From the NCBI RefSeq assembly GCF_019312585.1, contig NZ_JAHWDP010000001.1, positions 1 through 64,000 on the forward strand: 64,000 nucleotides of DNA, read 5' to 3'. Under the pieces are notes generated by a model, which saw only the letters and a list, made by a program, of their open reading frames with translations, ran no database searches and was not told where the DNA came from. This DNA comes from Halomarinibacterium sedimenti. Its GTDB lineage: Bacteria > Bacteroidota > Bacteroidia > Flavobacteriales > Flavobacteriaceae. The position numbers and the translations under genes were made by a program. Of the stretch, positions 34,109-43,529 are shown piece by piece. How positions within the stretch are numbered: the first letter of the stretch is position 1; every line of letters starts with the position of its first letter.

Positions 34109-35116
34109 ATGAAAGATAACTATAATATTTTTTTTTCTTGGCAATCTGACTTACCAAAAGAAACTAATCAAAATGCTATTAGAGAGTGCTTAAGAAATGC
34201 TTCTAGTTTAGTTGAAAATGAGTTTGAGCATATAAGAATAGTATTAGATGAGGCTACTAGGGGAACAGCTGGAAGTCCAAATATTCCGTTAACAATTTTT
34301 TCTAAAATAGATGCTTGTGATATTTTTATCTGTGACGTTACAACAATCAACTTTGACCAAACAGGAAAGAAAACTCCGAATCCAAATGTCTTAATTGAAT
34401 TAGGTTATGCAGTTTCGACTTTAGGTTGGGAAAGAATAATTTTGCTATACAATACAGATTACGGCAATTTTCCTAACGATTTACCATTTGATATAGACCG
34501 TCATCGGGCAACTACATTTAAAATTGAAAATAAACTAGATAAATCTGGTAAAAATCAATTATCAAATATATTGAATCAAGGAATTACTACTATTTTAAAT
34601 CAATCTCCCTTAAAACCTTCAGAGAAATTAAAAGAAACACCTGAAGAAAAAAAGAGACGTATTGATATAATGAATTTGAAATGGCTTCTTCAATCTATTC
34701 ATATTCCAACTTTTGATGAATACTTTGAAGAAGCACCAGATAGAATATTGAAAAAGATTTTCTTTTATAAAGAAGGTTTGTCGTCAATTATTGATAGCAA
34801 CTCATTTCATTTATACGATAAGAAACTTTTAAAAATTATAGAAGAGTTTAGAAAAAACCTAGATATATCTTTATCATTTGGTCAACATTATTTGCCTGAG
34901 CCATATAGTAAATATTATAAGTTTCAAATTCCATTTGATGTTTTTAGAAATGATAAAGAAGAAAAAGATTTTAATTACTTAGTAAAAATTAGAACAAAAC
35001 TGATTGAAAATTTTAAAGATTTATTGAGCTATGTAAGAAATGAATATTTGGAAATAGATTTGAGCGAAACAGATAATTTAGCCCACGAGGCATATGTCGA
35101 AATGATGGAAAAATAA
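34109..35116 (+). CDS. TIR-like domain protein, putative defence effector
   Basis: 335 aa. The N-terminal ~165 residues match a TIR-like nucleotide-binding domain: NIFFSWQSDLPKETNQNAI at the start, GTAGSPNIPLTIFSKIDACD, ICDVTTI, then PNPNVLIELGYAVSTLGW with the Glu expected at the catalytic position, and LPFDIDRHRATTF. Related domains in anti-phage systems degrade NAD+ or bind nucleotide signals. The C-terminal half (about 185-335) is helical and unrecognised, possibly the sensor. No CD-NTase, STING or Thoeris partner is nearby; only the membrane/coiled-coil gene precedes it. Defence is an inference. Confidence 0.75.
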   Translation: MKDNYNIFFSWQSDLPKETNQNAIRECLRNASSLVENEFEHIRIVLDEATRGTAGSPNIPLTIFSKIDACDIFICDVTTINFDQTGKKTPNPNVLIELGYAVSTLGWERIILLYNTDYGNFPNDLPFDIDRHRATTFKIENKLDKSGKNQLSNILNQGITTILNQSPLKPSEKLKETPEEKKRRIDIMNLKWLLQSIHIPTFDEYFEEAPDRILKKIFFYKEGLSSIIDSNSFHLYDKKLLKIIEEFRKNLDISLSFGQHYLPEPYSKYYKFQIPFDVFRNDKEEKDFNYLVKIRTKLIENFKDLLSYVRNEYLEIDLSETDNLAHEAYVEMMEK

Positions 35117-35170
35117 AAACTGCACAAAACACCCATATATAACTCGTAAGCCCCAACTTTTTCTCACAAC

Positions 35171-36541
35171 CTACTCCCCCACAATCAACCGCTTACTTAA
35201 ATACTGGAAGCGTATCAATAGCATCACCGCAGAGGCTGTTAATCCGGCTAAGAGGCCTATCCATATCCCAGCACTGGCATACTCGGTATACATCCCCAAA
35301 TACAAAGAAATCGGGAAACCTATCAACCAATAGGCAATAAACGTAATAAACGTGGGGATTTTCACATCCTGCATCCCACGTAAGGCACCCAACACTACTA
35401 CTTGTAAGGTATCGCTAATCTGGAAGATCGCGGCAATTAACATGAGTTTAGAGGCAATGGTGAGCACCTCCAGCGTATCGGCAATGTTATTGGCATCGTC
35501 AAAATCGAGATAGATTTTGGGGAGTTGGTCTTTTAAGAGTAAAAAGCTTATCGCAAACAGCACCGCCAGCATGGTGGAGAGCAAAAAGATAGAAAAGGCA
35601 ATACGGCGTAACTCTCTAAAGCGTTTCATCCCTTTTTGGTTGCCTACGCGTATCATCGCAGCCACACTAAAGCCCATCGCCACCATAAAGGTCATAGAGG
35701 ATAAGTTGAGCGCAATCTGGTTGGCGGCTTGTGGGTTTTTCCCTAAAATTCCAGAGAGCCAAATGGCGGCCGTAAAAATGGCGACTTCAAAAAACATTTG
35801 TAATGCCGAGGGAAAGCCTAAACCCAACAGTTTTTTAATCATGGATTTGGTAAGGGTAAAAAACTTGATGTTGGTGACGTAGTCTTTCGACTTTAAATTC
35901 TGCGACATTAAGTACCACAAATAGGCGAGCATCACCACCCGAGATGCCAAAGTACCAATGGCAGCACCCACCACGCCCATCGCAGGGGCGCCAAACTTTC
36001 CAAAAATAAACATATAGTTGAGCACCACATTCACCACATTGGCTATGATGGTGGCATACATAGGGTGCTTGGTCATGGAGAGTCCGTCGCTACATTGTTT
36101 AAACGCCTGGAAAACAATGAGAGGGATTAAGGAAATCGCTACCAACGTAAGATACGGCATCGCCAGTTCCACCACCTCTTCGGGCTGATTCATAATATAC
36201 ATTAACGGTTTGGCAAAAAATACCATAAGAAAGAGCGCCACTCCTAAGACCGTACAGAGGAACAATCCATGTTTAAAAGAAGACTTTCCGTAGGCAAGGT
36301 TACCTTCGCCATCGGCTTCGGCTACCAAAGGCGTGATGGCAGTGGAGAAACCAATTCCCAGCGACATGGCAATAAACATAAAACTATTACCAAGGGAGAC
36401 GGCGGCGAGTTCTGCCGTCCCCAATTGTCCCACCATAATATTATCTACAAACGCCACCAAGGTATGCCCCAGCATCCCTAAAATAACAGGCGTGGCAAGC
36501 TTTACGTTGTATTTAAACTCTTTGGTGTATTGGTGTAGCAC
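35171..36541 (-). CDS. MATE-family multidrug efflux transporter
   Basis: 456 aa with about twelve membrane segments in two halves, the NorM/MATE fold. It starts with TPVILGMLGHTLVAFVDNIM and includes GLGFPSALQMFFEVAIF in the second half. It exports cationic drugs or metabolites using a Na+ or H+ gradient. Monocistronic in appearance; 76 bp separates it from the next minus-strand gene. Its 3' end lies 54 bp from the TIR-like gene, marking the return to core genome. Confidence 0.92.
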   Translation of the reverse strand: MLHQYTKEFKYNVKLATPVILGMLGHTLVAFVDNIMVGQLGTAELAAVSLGNSFMFIAMSLGIGFSTAITPLVAEADGEGNLAYGKSSFKHGLFLCTVLGVALFLMVFFAKPLMYIMNQPEEVVELAMPYLTLVAISLIPLIVFQAFKQCSDGLSMTKHPMYATIIANVVNVVLNYMFIFGKFGAPAMGVVGAAIGTLASRVVMLAYLWYLMSQNLKSKDYVTNIKFFTLTKSMIKKLLGLGFPSALQMFFEVAIFTAAIWLSGILGKNPQAANQIALNLSSMTFMVAMGFSVAAMIRVGNQKGMKRFRELRRIAFSIFLLSTMLAVLFAISFLLLKDQLPKIYLDFDDANNIADTLEVLTIASKLMLIAAIFQISDTLQVVVLGALRGMQDVKIPTFITFIAYWLIGFPISLYLGMYTEYASAGIWIGLLAGLTASAVMLLIRFQYLSKRLIVGE

Positions 36542-36617
36542 AATAGGTTAGTTTCCCAGCAAAAGTAGAAAACCCAAATGGGTTAACATAATGAAAGAAG
36601 GATTTCCCTGTAAAAAA

Positions 36618-38048
36618 CTAGGTGCGTAACGAATTGAGATACTGCGAAGGCGTTTGTAGTAAAAACTTTTTAAAGGATTTATTAAAGGTCACTTTGTTGT
36701 TAAACCCTACCTCGTATGCCACATCGATGATGTTTCGGTTTTGTTCTTTTTCCAGAATGGCGGCGGCATCGGCAATGCGGTATTTATTAATGAATTCGAA
36801 GAAATTAAGTCCGAAATGCTCATTAATCACCTGCGAGGTATTATGTCGTGTGGTTCCGAGTAATTCGGAAACCTGATCCAAGCTCACTTTGTTTTGAAGG
36901 TATATTTTGTCCTTTTCAAAAAGCTGAAGCAAGGCATCTTTTAATTCTAACGAATAGCTTTCGGTAAGTCCGGATTTCACATACTTATCGTTGTTTGAAT
37001 TAAAGTTCCCCGCAAACAAATTGGGACTTCTAAAAGACGCATAGCCAATATACAACACCATAGTAGCCATCACCACAATTTGTAAATTAAACAAAAACGA
37101 AATATTAGGAATAATCTCTGCCAACACCATCCCGTAAATCGCATAGGACAAAACGTATATGGAACTTAAGGTGACGAGTGTGGTAAGCCATTTCTTAGCC
37201 TCAGAAGTATAGCTTTTATGCTGGTTATTCTTAAAGAAAAGGTACACCACCAAAGCTCCATAAATGAGTAATGACAGAATTTTTGTACTTACAATTCCGT
37301 ATAAATAAGGCATTCTATCAAAGGAGCCTACTTCAAACATAATATGTAGTTTTTCTTCTTTGGAAAGGAGAAACAACGGAAACATGATGACCATGATGAT
37401 AAACGTAGGAAGCAGATGTACTATGTCTCTCTTTTTGAAGGTATACTTCTGGGTAATTCTTTTAAAATAGAAATACAGTAAAGGACCATACAAATATGAA
37501 AATATAGAGGACATGTATAATATATGCGGCGTTCTAAACTTTAAATTGGTGCTATGTAGGAAAATATGAAAGATAAACAGCGAGTGGATTAACACAAATA
37601 CTGAAATTAATACCGTAGCCTTCTTATCCTTGCTCTTATTGATGAGGAGCATGATTCCAATAAAAAAACCAATCAATGCAGAAAAGAGGTAAAAGAAATG
37701 TAGCCAATTTACATTAAGATCGTACTTTTCTTTTAATTCTTTAAATTCGGCAGTATCTGAAAACTTAGCAAAATAGCGGGACTCTACAAAGCCTGTTTCG
37801 GCAGAGTATTTAATATATTCTTCAGCATAAAAGGCTGCATTTTTTAAATCGTTATTCTTTGCCGCAAAAATGGCTCTGTCTTTATATAACTGAAGTGAGT
37901 CTTCGCTAAACTTCGCATCTTCCTGTAACGTTATTTTATAGGTTGCTCCATAAAGACGCTCTCCCGCGAGTAAATAAGTATCGGGAAGTAAACATACCAG
38001 CAGCATGCATATTCTGAAAAATGGCTTTATGTAAGCAAACAGTCGCAT
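36618..38048 (-). CDS. Membrane-bound AraC-family regulator
   Basis: 476 aa. A signal or first membrane segment (about 10-28) is followed by a short periplasmic region, seven to eight membrane segments (about 110-345) and a C-terminal AraC HTH domain (about 370-476: SLDQVSELLGTTRHNTSQVI, then NIIDVAYEVGFNNKVTFNKSFKKF in part). This layout, a multi-pass sensor fused directly to a DNA-binding domain, recurs in Bacteroidota. Ligand and targets unknown; the neighbouring MATE pump gene is a plausible target. Confidence 0.87.
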   Translation of the reverse strand: MRLFAYIKPFFRICMLLVCLLPDTYLLAGERLYGATYKITLQEDAKFSEDSLQLYKDRAIFAAKNNDLKNAAFYAEEYIKYSAETGFVESRYFAKFSDTAEFKELKEKYDLNVNWLHFFYLFSALIGFFIGIMLLINKSKDKKATVLISVFVLIHSLFIFHIFLHSTNLKFRTPHILYMSSIFSYLYGPLLYFYFKRITQKYTFKKRDIVHLLPTFIIMVIMFPLFLLSKEEKLHIMFEVGSFDRMPYLYGIVSTKILSLLIYGALVVYLFFKNNQHKSYTSEAKKWLTTLVTLSSIYVLSYAIYGMVLAEIIPNISFLFNLQIVVMATMVLYIGYASFRSPNLFAGNFNSNNDKYVKSGLTESYSLELKDALLQLFEKDKIYLQNKVSLDQVSELLGTTRHNTSQVINEHFGLNFFEFINKYRIADAAAILEKEQNRNIIDVAYEVGFNNKVTFNKSFKKFLLQTPSQYLNSLRT

Positions 38049-38168
38049 AGGGTAAGTATCAATTTTACTTACTTAAATATACGATTTGTTTCCTAAAAAT
38101 GAAGGAATTAGGTAACTCCCGATAATAATTTACTTTTTCTTCCGAAGAAAATTTACCTCGTAAAATAT

Positions 38169-38198
38169 AAAAAAGCCCAATGAATTTGGGCTTTTTTA
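38169..38198 (-). terminator. Terminator after the M28 peptidase gene
   Basis: AAAAAAGCCCAA and TTGGGCTTTTTT, 5-nt loop, just beyond the minus-strand stop at 38226. Ends the long minus-strand operon. Confidence 0.82.
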
Positions 38199-38225
38199 GA
38201 ACTTTATACTAGTAAAATGAAAAGG

Positions 38226-39650
38226 CTATTTTTTTAGAGTGCTCATTTCAGTTTTGGTGCCATATTTATCCATAAGATAGACTAAACTAGTCATGGTTGC
38301 AGCACCTAGTTCCAGTTCTCTTTTATTTACAGCGTCAAACGTATCGTTCTCTGCGTGGTGATAATCGAAATATCGTTGCGAGTCTGGACGCAATCCCGCC
38401 AATACTATTTTATCATTTTTAAGTGGCCCAATATCGGCACCACTGCCCCCCTTTTCAAAATAATGAATGAGATACGGTTTAAATAAGGGCTCCCAGCTTT
38501 TTATTTGTGTAAAATTAGCATCGTCGGTGTCAAATGAGAATCCGCGTGGCGTAAATCCGCCGGCATCACTTTCCAGAGCGAATACGTGGTCTTCTTGTTT
38601 TAGTTTGGCTTCTTCGGCATATTTAGTTCCACCTCGTAATCCGTTTTCTTCATTCATAAACAACACCACACGAATACTATGTCTAGGCTTATAGCCCATT
38701 TTTTTGAAAATTTGCAATACTTCCATGGATTGTACACATCCTGCCCCATCGTCATGAGAACCATCCCCTAAATCCCAAGAATCGAGGTGTCCGCCTACAA
38801 TCATATACTTGTTTGGAAATTCGGTTCCTGTAATTTCTCCAATCACGTTATACGATTGCACATCGGGATATACTTTACAGGTTTGCTTAAAAAAGAACTT
38901 TAAATCTGGCTGAATTCTCAATGCGCTACTTAAATAATCGGCACCATTGGTGCTAATGGCGCAGGCGGGAATTCTATTTTTTTCGGGCGTGTCCCCATAG
39001 GTCATAGACCCTGTATGTGGAAAATCGTCTTTACGTAAATTCATAGAACGCACGACCACCCCTACAGCACCAAACTTGGCAGCCTCCATAGCTCCTGCAT
39101 ACCGTTGGTCTACACAACCCCCGTAAGCACTAAATGTAGCGATTTGAGTAGGGTCCATGGGACGATTATAAAACACTATTTTCCCTTGAATTTTTTCCTT
39201 GCCTAATGTGGCTAAATCTTCTATTCCTTTTACTTCAATCACCTGAGCTTTGAGCCCTCCCTCGGGTGTGGCCACAGAACCTCCCAAAGCACATACATTG
39301 GCCAAAGATGTGATGCCGGGAGCTGTTTCAATATAGGCGTATTCTGGAATACCCCGAGTCCACTTGGGCACCATCACAGGCTGTAACCAAACTTTGTCAA
39401 GTCCTAATTTATCGAGTTGTTCTTTGGTGTATTGAACTGCTTTTTCGGCTTCGAGAGAACCCGACAACCTACCGCCAATATTATTAGACAAGTAATCTAA
39501 CCACTGGTAGCTTTTGCCTTCCAATAAGGCAGTATCATATATTTTACGAAGCATTGTAGAATCTTCCTTGTTTACTTTTTGGGCATAGGAAACTGCACCT
39601 AAAAGCAAGAAAAGATTTACAAAAATGAGTGTTCTCATCACTTTATTCAT
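38226..39650 (-). CDS. Exported M28-family metallopeptidase
   Basis: I start at ATG 39650 (MNKVMRTLIFVNLFLLLGA), giving a signal peptide ending SYAQ and 474 aa; ATG 39638 also works. The domain order fits M28 aminopeptidases with a PA insert (about 120-240). Zinc ligands are visible as GGHLDSWDLGDGSHDDGAG (His, Asp), FMNEENGLRG (catalytic Glu and Glu ligand), LESDAGG (Asp) and DYHHAEND (His). Probably a periplasmic or outer-membrane amino- or carboxypeptidase. The start overlaps the end of ppk2, so the two are coupled. Confidence 0.88.
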   Translation of the reverse strand: MNKVMRTLIFVNLFLLLGAVSYAQKVNKEDSTMLRKIYDTALLEGKSYQWLDYLSNNIGGRLSGSLEAEKAVQYTKEQLDKLGLDKVWLQPVMVPKWTRGIPEYAYIETAPGITSLANVCALGGSVATPEGGLKAQVIEVKGIEDLATLGKEKIQGKIVFYNRPMDPTQIATFSAYGGCVDQRYAGAMEAAKFGAVGVVVRSMNLRKDDFPHTGSMTYGDTPEKNRIPACAISTNGADYLSSALRIQPDLKFFFKQTCKVYPDVQSYNVIGEITGTEFPNKYMIVGGHLDSWDLGDGSHDDGAGCVQSMEVLQIFKKMGYKPRHSIRVVLFMNEENGLRGGTKYAEEAKLKQEDHVFALESDAGGFTPRGFSFDTDDANFTQIKSWEPLFKPYLIHYFEKGGSGADIGPLKNDKIVLAGLRPDSQRYFDYHHAENDTFDAVNKRELELGAATMTSLVYLMDKYGTKTEMSTLKK

Positions 39651-40521
39651 TCTCCAATTGTTGTTTGTATTCATCAATTTTTGCTTTTACTTTTGGATCT
39701 AAATCGGGTTCTTTAATATCGGTGTATTTTGCCAATTCTTCCAGTATAATGGAAGCAACCAATAAACGTGCCGCAGCTTTATTATCTGCAGGAATATTGT
39801 ACCAAGGCGCATGAGGTTTTGAAGTTCTATTAATAGCGTCTTCGTAGCATTCTTGGTATTTATCCCAGAGCATACGCTCTTTTAAATCGTCTGGTGAAAA
39901 TTTCCAGTGTTTGTTTTTCTTTTCTAACCTTCTAAGCAGTCTAAATTTTTGTTCATCCTTAGAAAGATTCAGAAAAAATTTAAAAATGATGGTGCCGTTT
40001 TGAGCGATGGTTTTTTCGAAATGATTGATTTGTTCAAAACGCTTATCCCAAAAAGCATCATTTACATCTGCGACACTTTTTACTTCGGGTAGATATTCGC
40101 CTAAAATATATTCGGGATGCACACGAGTAACTAATACATTTTCGTAATGCGTTCGGTTAAAAACACCAAATTTCCCTCTGGCGGGTAGCGCAATATAATG
40201 GCGCCATAAATAGTCGTGTTTTCGCTCTAATTCGGTAGGAACTTTAAAACTATGCACCACGACGCCACGCGCATTTAAATCTTTAAAAACCTCCCGTATG
40301 AGACTGTCCTTTCCAGCAGTATCCATACCTTGAAGACAAACCAAAACGGCATACTTCCCGTGCGCGTACATAGTATTTTGCAATTTTGACAATGCAATAC
40401 GTATTTTGGCTAATTCTTCCTCTAAAGTCTTCTTCGAGAGTTGAAAATCTTCATAGGTAGTTAATTCTTTTAAACTTATATTTTTGTCAATCCTAAAATC
40501 GGCACTTTTAATTTCCTTCAT
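39643..40521 (-). CDS. ppk2: Polyphosphate kinase 2 family nucleotide phosphotransferase
   Basis: 292 aa single-domain PPK2, a P-loop kinase fold. Walker A is GMDTAGKDS; the polyphosphate-binding lid follows with FGVFNRTHYENVLVTRVHPE and LSKDEQKFRLLRRLEKKNKHW. It moves phosphate between polyphosphate and nucleotides (AMP/ADP or GDP); the exact class is not safe to call. It sits 5 bp downstream of the sigma-54 activator and upstream of the M28 peptidase in one operon. Confidence 0.9.
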   Translation of the reverse strand: MKEIKSADFRIDKNISLKELTTYEDFQLSKKTLEEELAKIRIALSKLQNTMYAHGKYAVLVCLQGMDTAGKDSLIREVFKDLNARGVVVHSFKVPTELERKHDYLWRHYIALPARGKFGVFNRTHYENVLVTRVHPEYILGEYLPEVKSVADVNDAFWDKRFEQINHFEKTIAQNGTIIFKFFLNLSKDEQKFRLLRRLEKKNKHWKFSPDDLKERMLWDKYQECYEDAINRTSKPHAPWYNIPADNKAAARLLVASIILEELAKYTDIKEPDLDPKVKAKIDEYKQQLENE

Positions 40522-40526
40522 ACTAT

Positions 40527-41690
40527 TTATTTACTAGCGAAAAGTTTTACATCGTTTTCACTTACTTCCTTGTCTCCTAAAATAATTAATCTTTCCACAA
40601 CATTGCGTAATTCACGAATATTTCCCGTCCAATCGTACTCCTGAAGCAATTTTATTGCTTTATCTGAAAACTTTTTTTGAGCCGTTCCATGTTCATCGGC
40701 TATTTTTTTAGTAAAATAATCTATCAACAATGGAATATCCTCACGTCTTTCATTTAAGGGTGGTACTTTAATTAAAATTACCGCAAGACGATGGTACAAA
40801 TCCTCTCTAAATTTCCCATCTGCAATTTCTTTACTTAGGTCTTTATTGGTTGCAGCCACTACACGCACATCTACCTTTATGTCTTTATCGCTACCTACAC
40901 GTTGCACCTTACTCTCCTGAAGCGCTCTTAACACTTTTGCTTGTGCAGAAAGGCTCATATCCCCTACTTCATCAAGGAAAATAGTTCCCCCGTTGGCAGC
41001 TTCAAACTTTCCTGCTCTGTCTTTTACAGCAGAAGTAAAGGCTCCTTTTAAATGCCCAAACAATTCACTTTCTATAAGCTCACTAGGAATGGCAGCGCAG
41101 TTTACTTCTACCAAAGGACCTTTGGAACGATCACTTTTTTGATGTAACCAATGTGCCACTAACTCCTTTCCTGTCCCGTTAGGACCCGTAATTAAAACCC
41201 TTGCCTCGGTGGGAGCCACTTTTTCGATCATTTCTTTTATTTGTGAAATGGCTTCAGAATCACCAATCATTTCGTATTTCTGACTAACTTTCTTTTTAAG
41301 TCTTGTATTTTCTACTACAAGTTCTTTTCGGTCCAAAGCAATACGAACCGTATTTAGCAATCTATTTAAATCGGGTGGTTTAGAAATATAATCGAAGGCT
41401 CCTAAACGCATGGTATTAACTGCTGTATCAAGATCTCCGTGTCCCGAAATCATTACAATAGGAATTTCTGGTTTTATCTTTTTTACAGCTTCTAAGACCT
41501 CAACCCCATCCATTTTAGGCATTTTAATATCGCAAAGAATTAAATCGAAATCTTCTTTTTTGATAAGCTCGATTCCTACTAATCCGTCTTCTGCTTCCAC
41601 GACTTCATAGGAGTTGCTTTCTTCACTTAATATTTTTACGAGCACCCTTCTAATGGCGGCTTCATCTTCAATGATTAATATTCTTGACAT
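40527..41690 (-). CDS. Sigma-54-type response regulator without DNA-binding domain
   Basis: 387 aa. Receiver domain (about 1-120, phospho-Asp in LILCDIKMPKMDG) and AAA+ sigma-54 interaction domain (about 140-375) with Walker A GPNGTGKE, the sigma-54 contact loop GAFTSA, and GTIFLDEVGDMSLSAQAKVL. The chain stops at NDVKLFASK right after the AAA+ lid, so the usual C-terminal Fis HTH is missing. Such proteins can activate from solution or via partners. No cognate kinase is adjacent. Confidence 0.92.
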   Translation of the reverse strand: MSRILIIEDEAAIRRVLVKILSEESNSYEVVEAEDGLVGIELIKKEDFDLILCDIKMPKMDGVEVLEAVKKIKPEIPIVMISGHGDLDTAVNTMRLGAFDYISKPPDLNRLLNTVRIALDRKELVVENTRLKKKVSQKYEMIGDSEAISQIKEMIEKVAPTEARVLITGPNGTGKELVAHWLHQKSDRSKGPLVEVNCAAIPSELIESELFGHLKGAFTSAVKDRAGKFEAANGGTIFLDEVGDMSLSAQAKVLRALQESKVQRVGSDKDIKVDVRVVAATNKDLSKEIADGKFREDLYHRLAVILIKVPPLNERREDIPLLIDYFTKKIADEHGTAQKKFSDKAIKLLQEYDWTGNIRELRNVVERLIILGDKEVSENDVKLFASK

Positions 41691-41692
41691 AG

Positions 41693-42580
41693 TTAAATTT
41701 TAAATTTTAATCCTGTTCTTCCGTAAAAGTTGTTTTGATTATTAATGGTGTACACATCATTTCCTTTCCCATCCCTTAAGCGAATATCGTTTATAATAGT
41801 ATGCCCAAAATACGCATATAAATATAAATGTTTTGAGAGACCATATTCGTATCCCAATCCAGAAAGTACTGTGGTCATTGAAATATTTTCTCCCATTCCC
41901 TCATTGGGCACATTAATATTATTCTGAATATTGGCAAAAAAACCATCCAATGTAGCAAAGGCCTGTATGGAGTTTTTACTGTTAAAAGCGTATTTTAAAT
42001 TACTCTTTGGAATCCCTAAAGTGTACGACCATTGGGGTTGAAATTCTCTGTAATAATTGATTATAGGTAATGGAAACGGCCTTCCCACGGTTGTTGAATA
42101 ATTTATTCCTACAACTAATCGCCAAGGCTTTTTTGGAGGGTTTGCTTCGTTATCTCCTGTTTTATCTTTTATTAAAAAAACGGATGCTTCATAAATATAA
42201 TCATCTTTTATTGGCTTTCCTTCAAAATCTGAAGCAAGTTTTAAACCCCCTTTAAATGCATACCGCCAATCATTATTCATCATATCTGTAAATCCGAGAG
42301 TTACCGTAAAGGATTCATATCGTTCTCGGTTATTGGTATTAAATGGAAAGGGGTCTCTAAGTTTCAAGTTGACATTCCTATATTCGAAACCTGGAACTAA
42401 ATAGGCACTTTCGCCAAACATAATAGGAAAATGAACAAAAGATCGAAACCTTTTAAAAGAATTATCAGATTGATCCTGCGGAAAATAGGTGTATTCTATT
42501 CGTGCTAAATCTGCAACTTGAGCTTCTCCCTTAAAAATAAACACAATAAGAACTAAACTCGAAAAAATGATTTTTTTCAT
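41693..42580 (-). CDS. Outer-membrane beta-barrel-like protein (DUF6268-like)
   Basis: 295 aa with a signal peptide (about 1-20, ending GEAQ) and an alternating pattern of aromatic, amphipathic strands ending in a Phe/Ile-rich NFYGRTGLKFKI, typical of outer-membrane barrels. The DUF6268 label is from overall pattern and is moderate confidence. Function unknown. It is 2 bp from the sigma-54 regulator and 8 bp from the MscS gene. Confidence 0.75.
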   Translation of the reverse strand: MKKIIFSSLVLIVFIFKGEAQVADLARIEYTYFPQDQSDNSFKRFRSFVHFPIMFGESAYLVPGFEYRNVNLKLRDPFPFNTNNRERYESFTVTLGFTDMMNNDWRYAFKGGLKLASDFEGKPIKDDYIYEASVFLIKDKTGDNEANPPKKPWRLVVGINYSTTVGRPFPLPIINYYREFQPQWSYTLGIPKSNLKYAFNSKNSIQAFATLDGFFANIQNNINVPNEGMGENISMTTVLSGLGYEYGLSKHLYLYAYFGHTIINDIRLRDGKGNDVYTINNQNNFYGRTGLKFKI

Positions 42581-42588
42581 GTATTGTC

Positions 42589-43527
42589 TTAACTGTCATT
42601 ATTGTTATTTATTTTATCATCTTTCATCTTTAAAAGATTGGGATCATTGGAAAATAAATGCACATCTCTTTGTGGGAATGGGATACTAATCTTGTTTTCT
42701 CTAAACATACTATCAATTCTAAACCGAATGTCACTCTTGATACCTGGATCTATAAAACTATCGTTTATAAAAAAGTAAATACTAAATAGTAATGCCGAAT
42801 CGCCAAAATCTTCAAAAAGAACAAATGGCGCGGGTCTTTTAAGAATTCGTTTGTCGTTTTCGACACTTTTGAGCATCAAGTTTTTCACCAATTGTGTATC
42901 ACTACCATAGGCCACCCCCACTTTTACAAACTCACGAGTTTGTTTATGATTTTGTGTATAGTTATAAATGGTTTCACTAAGAAATTTATGGTTTGGTATA
43001 ATAAAGATTTTATCATCTCTAGTAATCGCACGTGTGGTACGAAGTTTAATTTCAATAACACGCCCCACTTTACCATTAACTTCTATGACATCACCTACTA
43101 AAAGCGACTTGTCTACAATAATAAATATCCCTCCAATAATGTCTTGAAACAACTCCTGTAGCGCCAACCCAACACCTACCAACAAAGCAGCAGAAGCCGC
43201 CAAAAAAGGAGTAACGTTAACCCCAGCCACACTTAATACCGCAAAAACAACTATAACATAAGCGATGTACTTTATAAACTTAAAAATGCTTTTAAATTTA
43301 AGTGTATCCGACTCACTCATCTTACGAGTATAGAGTTTCCTAACACCCACAAGAATGTAGCTGGTAACAATAAATGTGATAATTACTAAAATGAGTAACC
43401 CAATGGTAATATTCACTTTATCTTCTCCTTCCCCATATTGTACACCCCAATTAAGAAACTCCTTAATGGAACCCCAAACATCTTCTTTTACAACTTCCGA
43501 TATTTTTTCGGTTACTTCTTCTTGCAT
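42589..43527 (-). CDS. MscS-family mechanosensitive channel
   Basis: 312 aa. Three to four membrane segments (about 38-62, 80-105, 108-140), then the MscS beta and C-terminal domains. The pore-lining helix region reads GVGLALQELFQDIIGGIFI, and VGDVIEVNGKVGRVIEIKLRTT is the typical beta-domain start. It releases solutes under hypo-osmotic shock. It lies within the same minus-strand operon as the ABC exporter, whose stop is 2 bp upstream. Confidence 0.92.
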   Translation of the reverse strand: MQEEVTEKISEVVKEDVWGSIKEFLNWGVQYGEGEDKVNITIGLLILVIITFIVTSYILVGVRKLYTRKMSESDTLKFKSIFKFIKYIAYVIVVFAVLSVAGVNVTPFLAASAALLVGVGLALQELFQDIIGGIFIIVDKSLLVGDVIEVNGKVGRVIEIKLRTTRAITRDDKIFIIPNHKFLSETIYNYTQNHKQTREFVKVGVAYGSDTQLVKNLMLKSVENDKRILKRPAPFVLFEDFGDSALLFSIYFFINDSFIDPGIKSDIRFRIDSMFRENKISIPFPQRDVHLFSNDPNLLKMKDDKINNNNDS

Positions 43528-43529
43528 AC

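Noticed and set aside
35517-35882. 121-aa plus-strand ORF
   Set aside because: Antisense to the MATE transporter; hydrophobic-helix complement gives spurious open frames.
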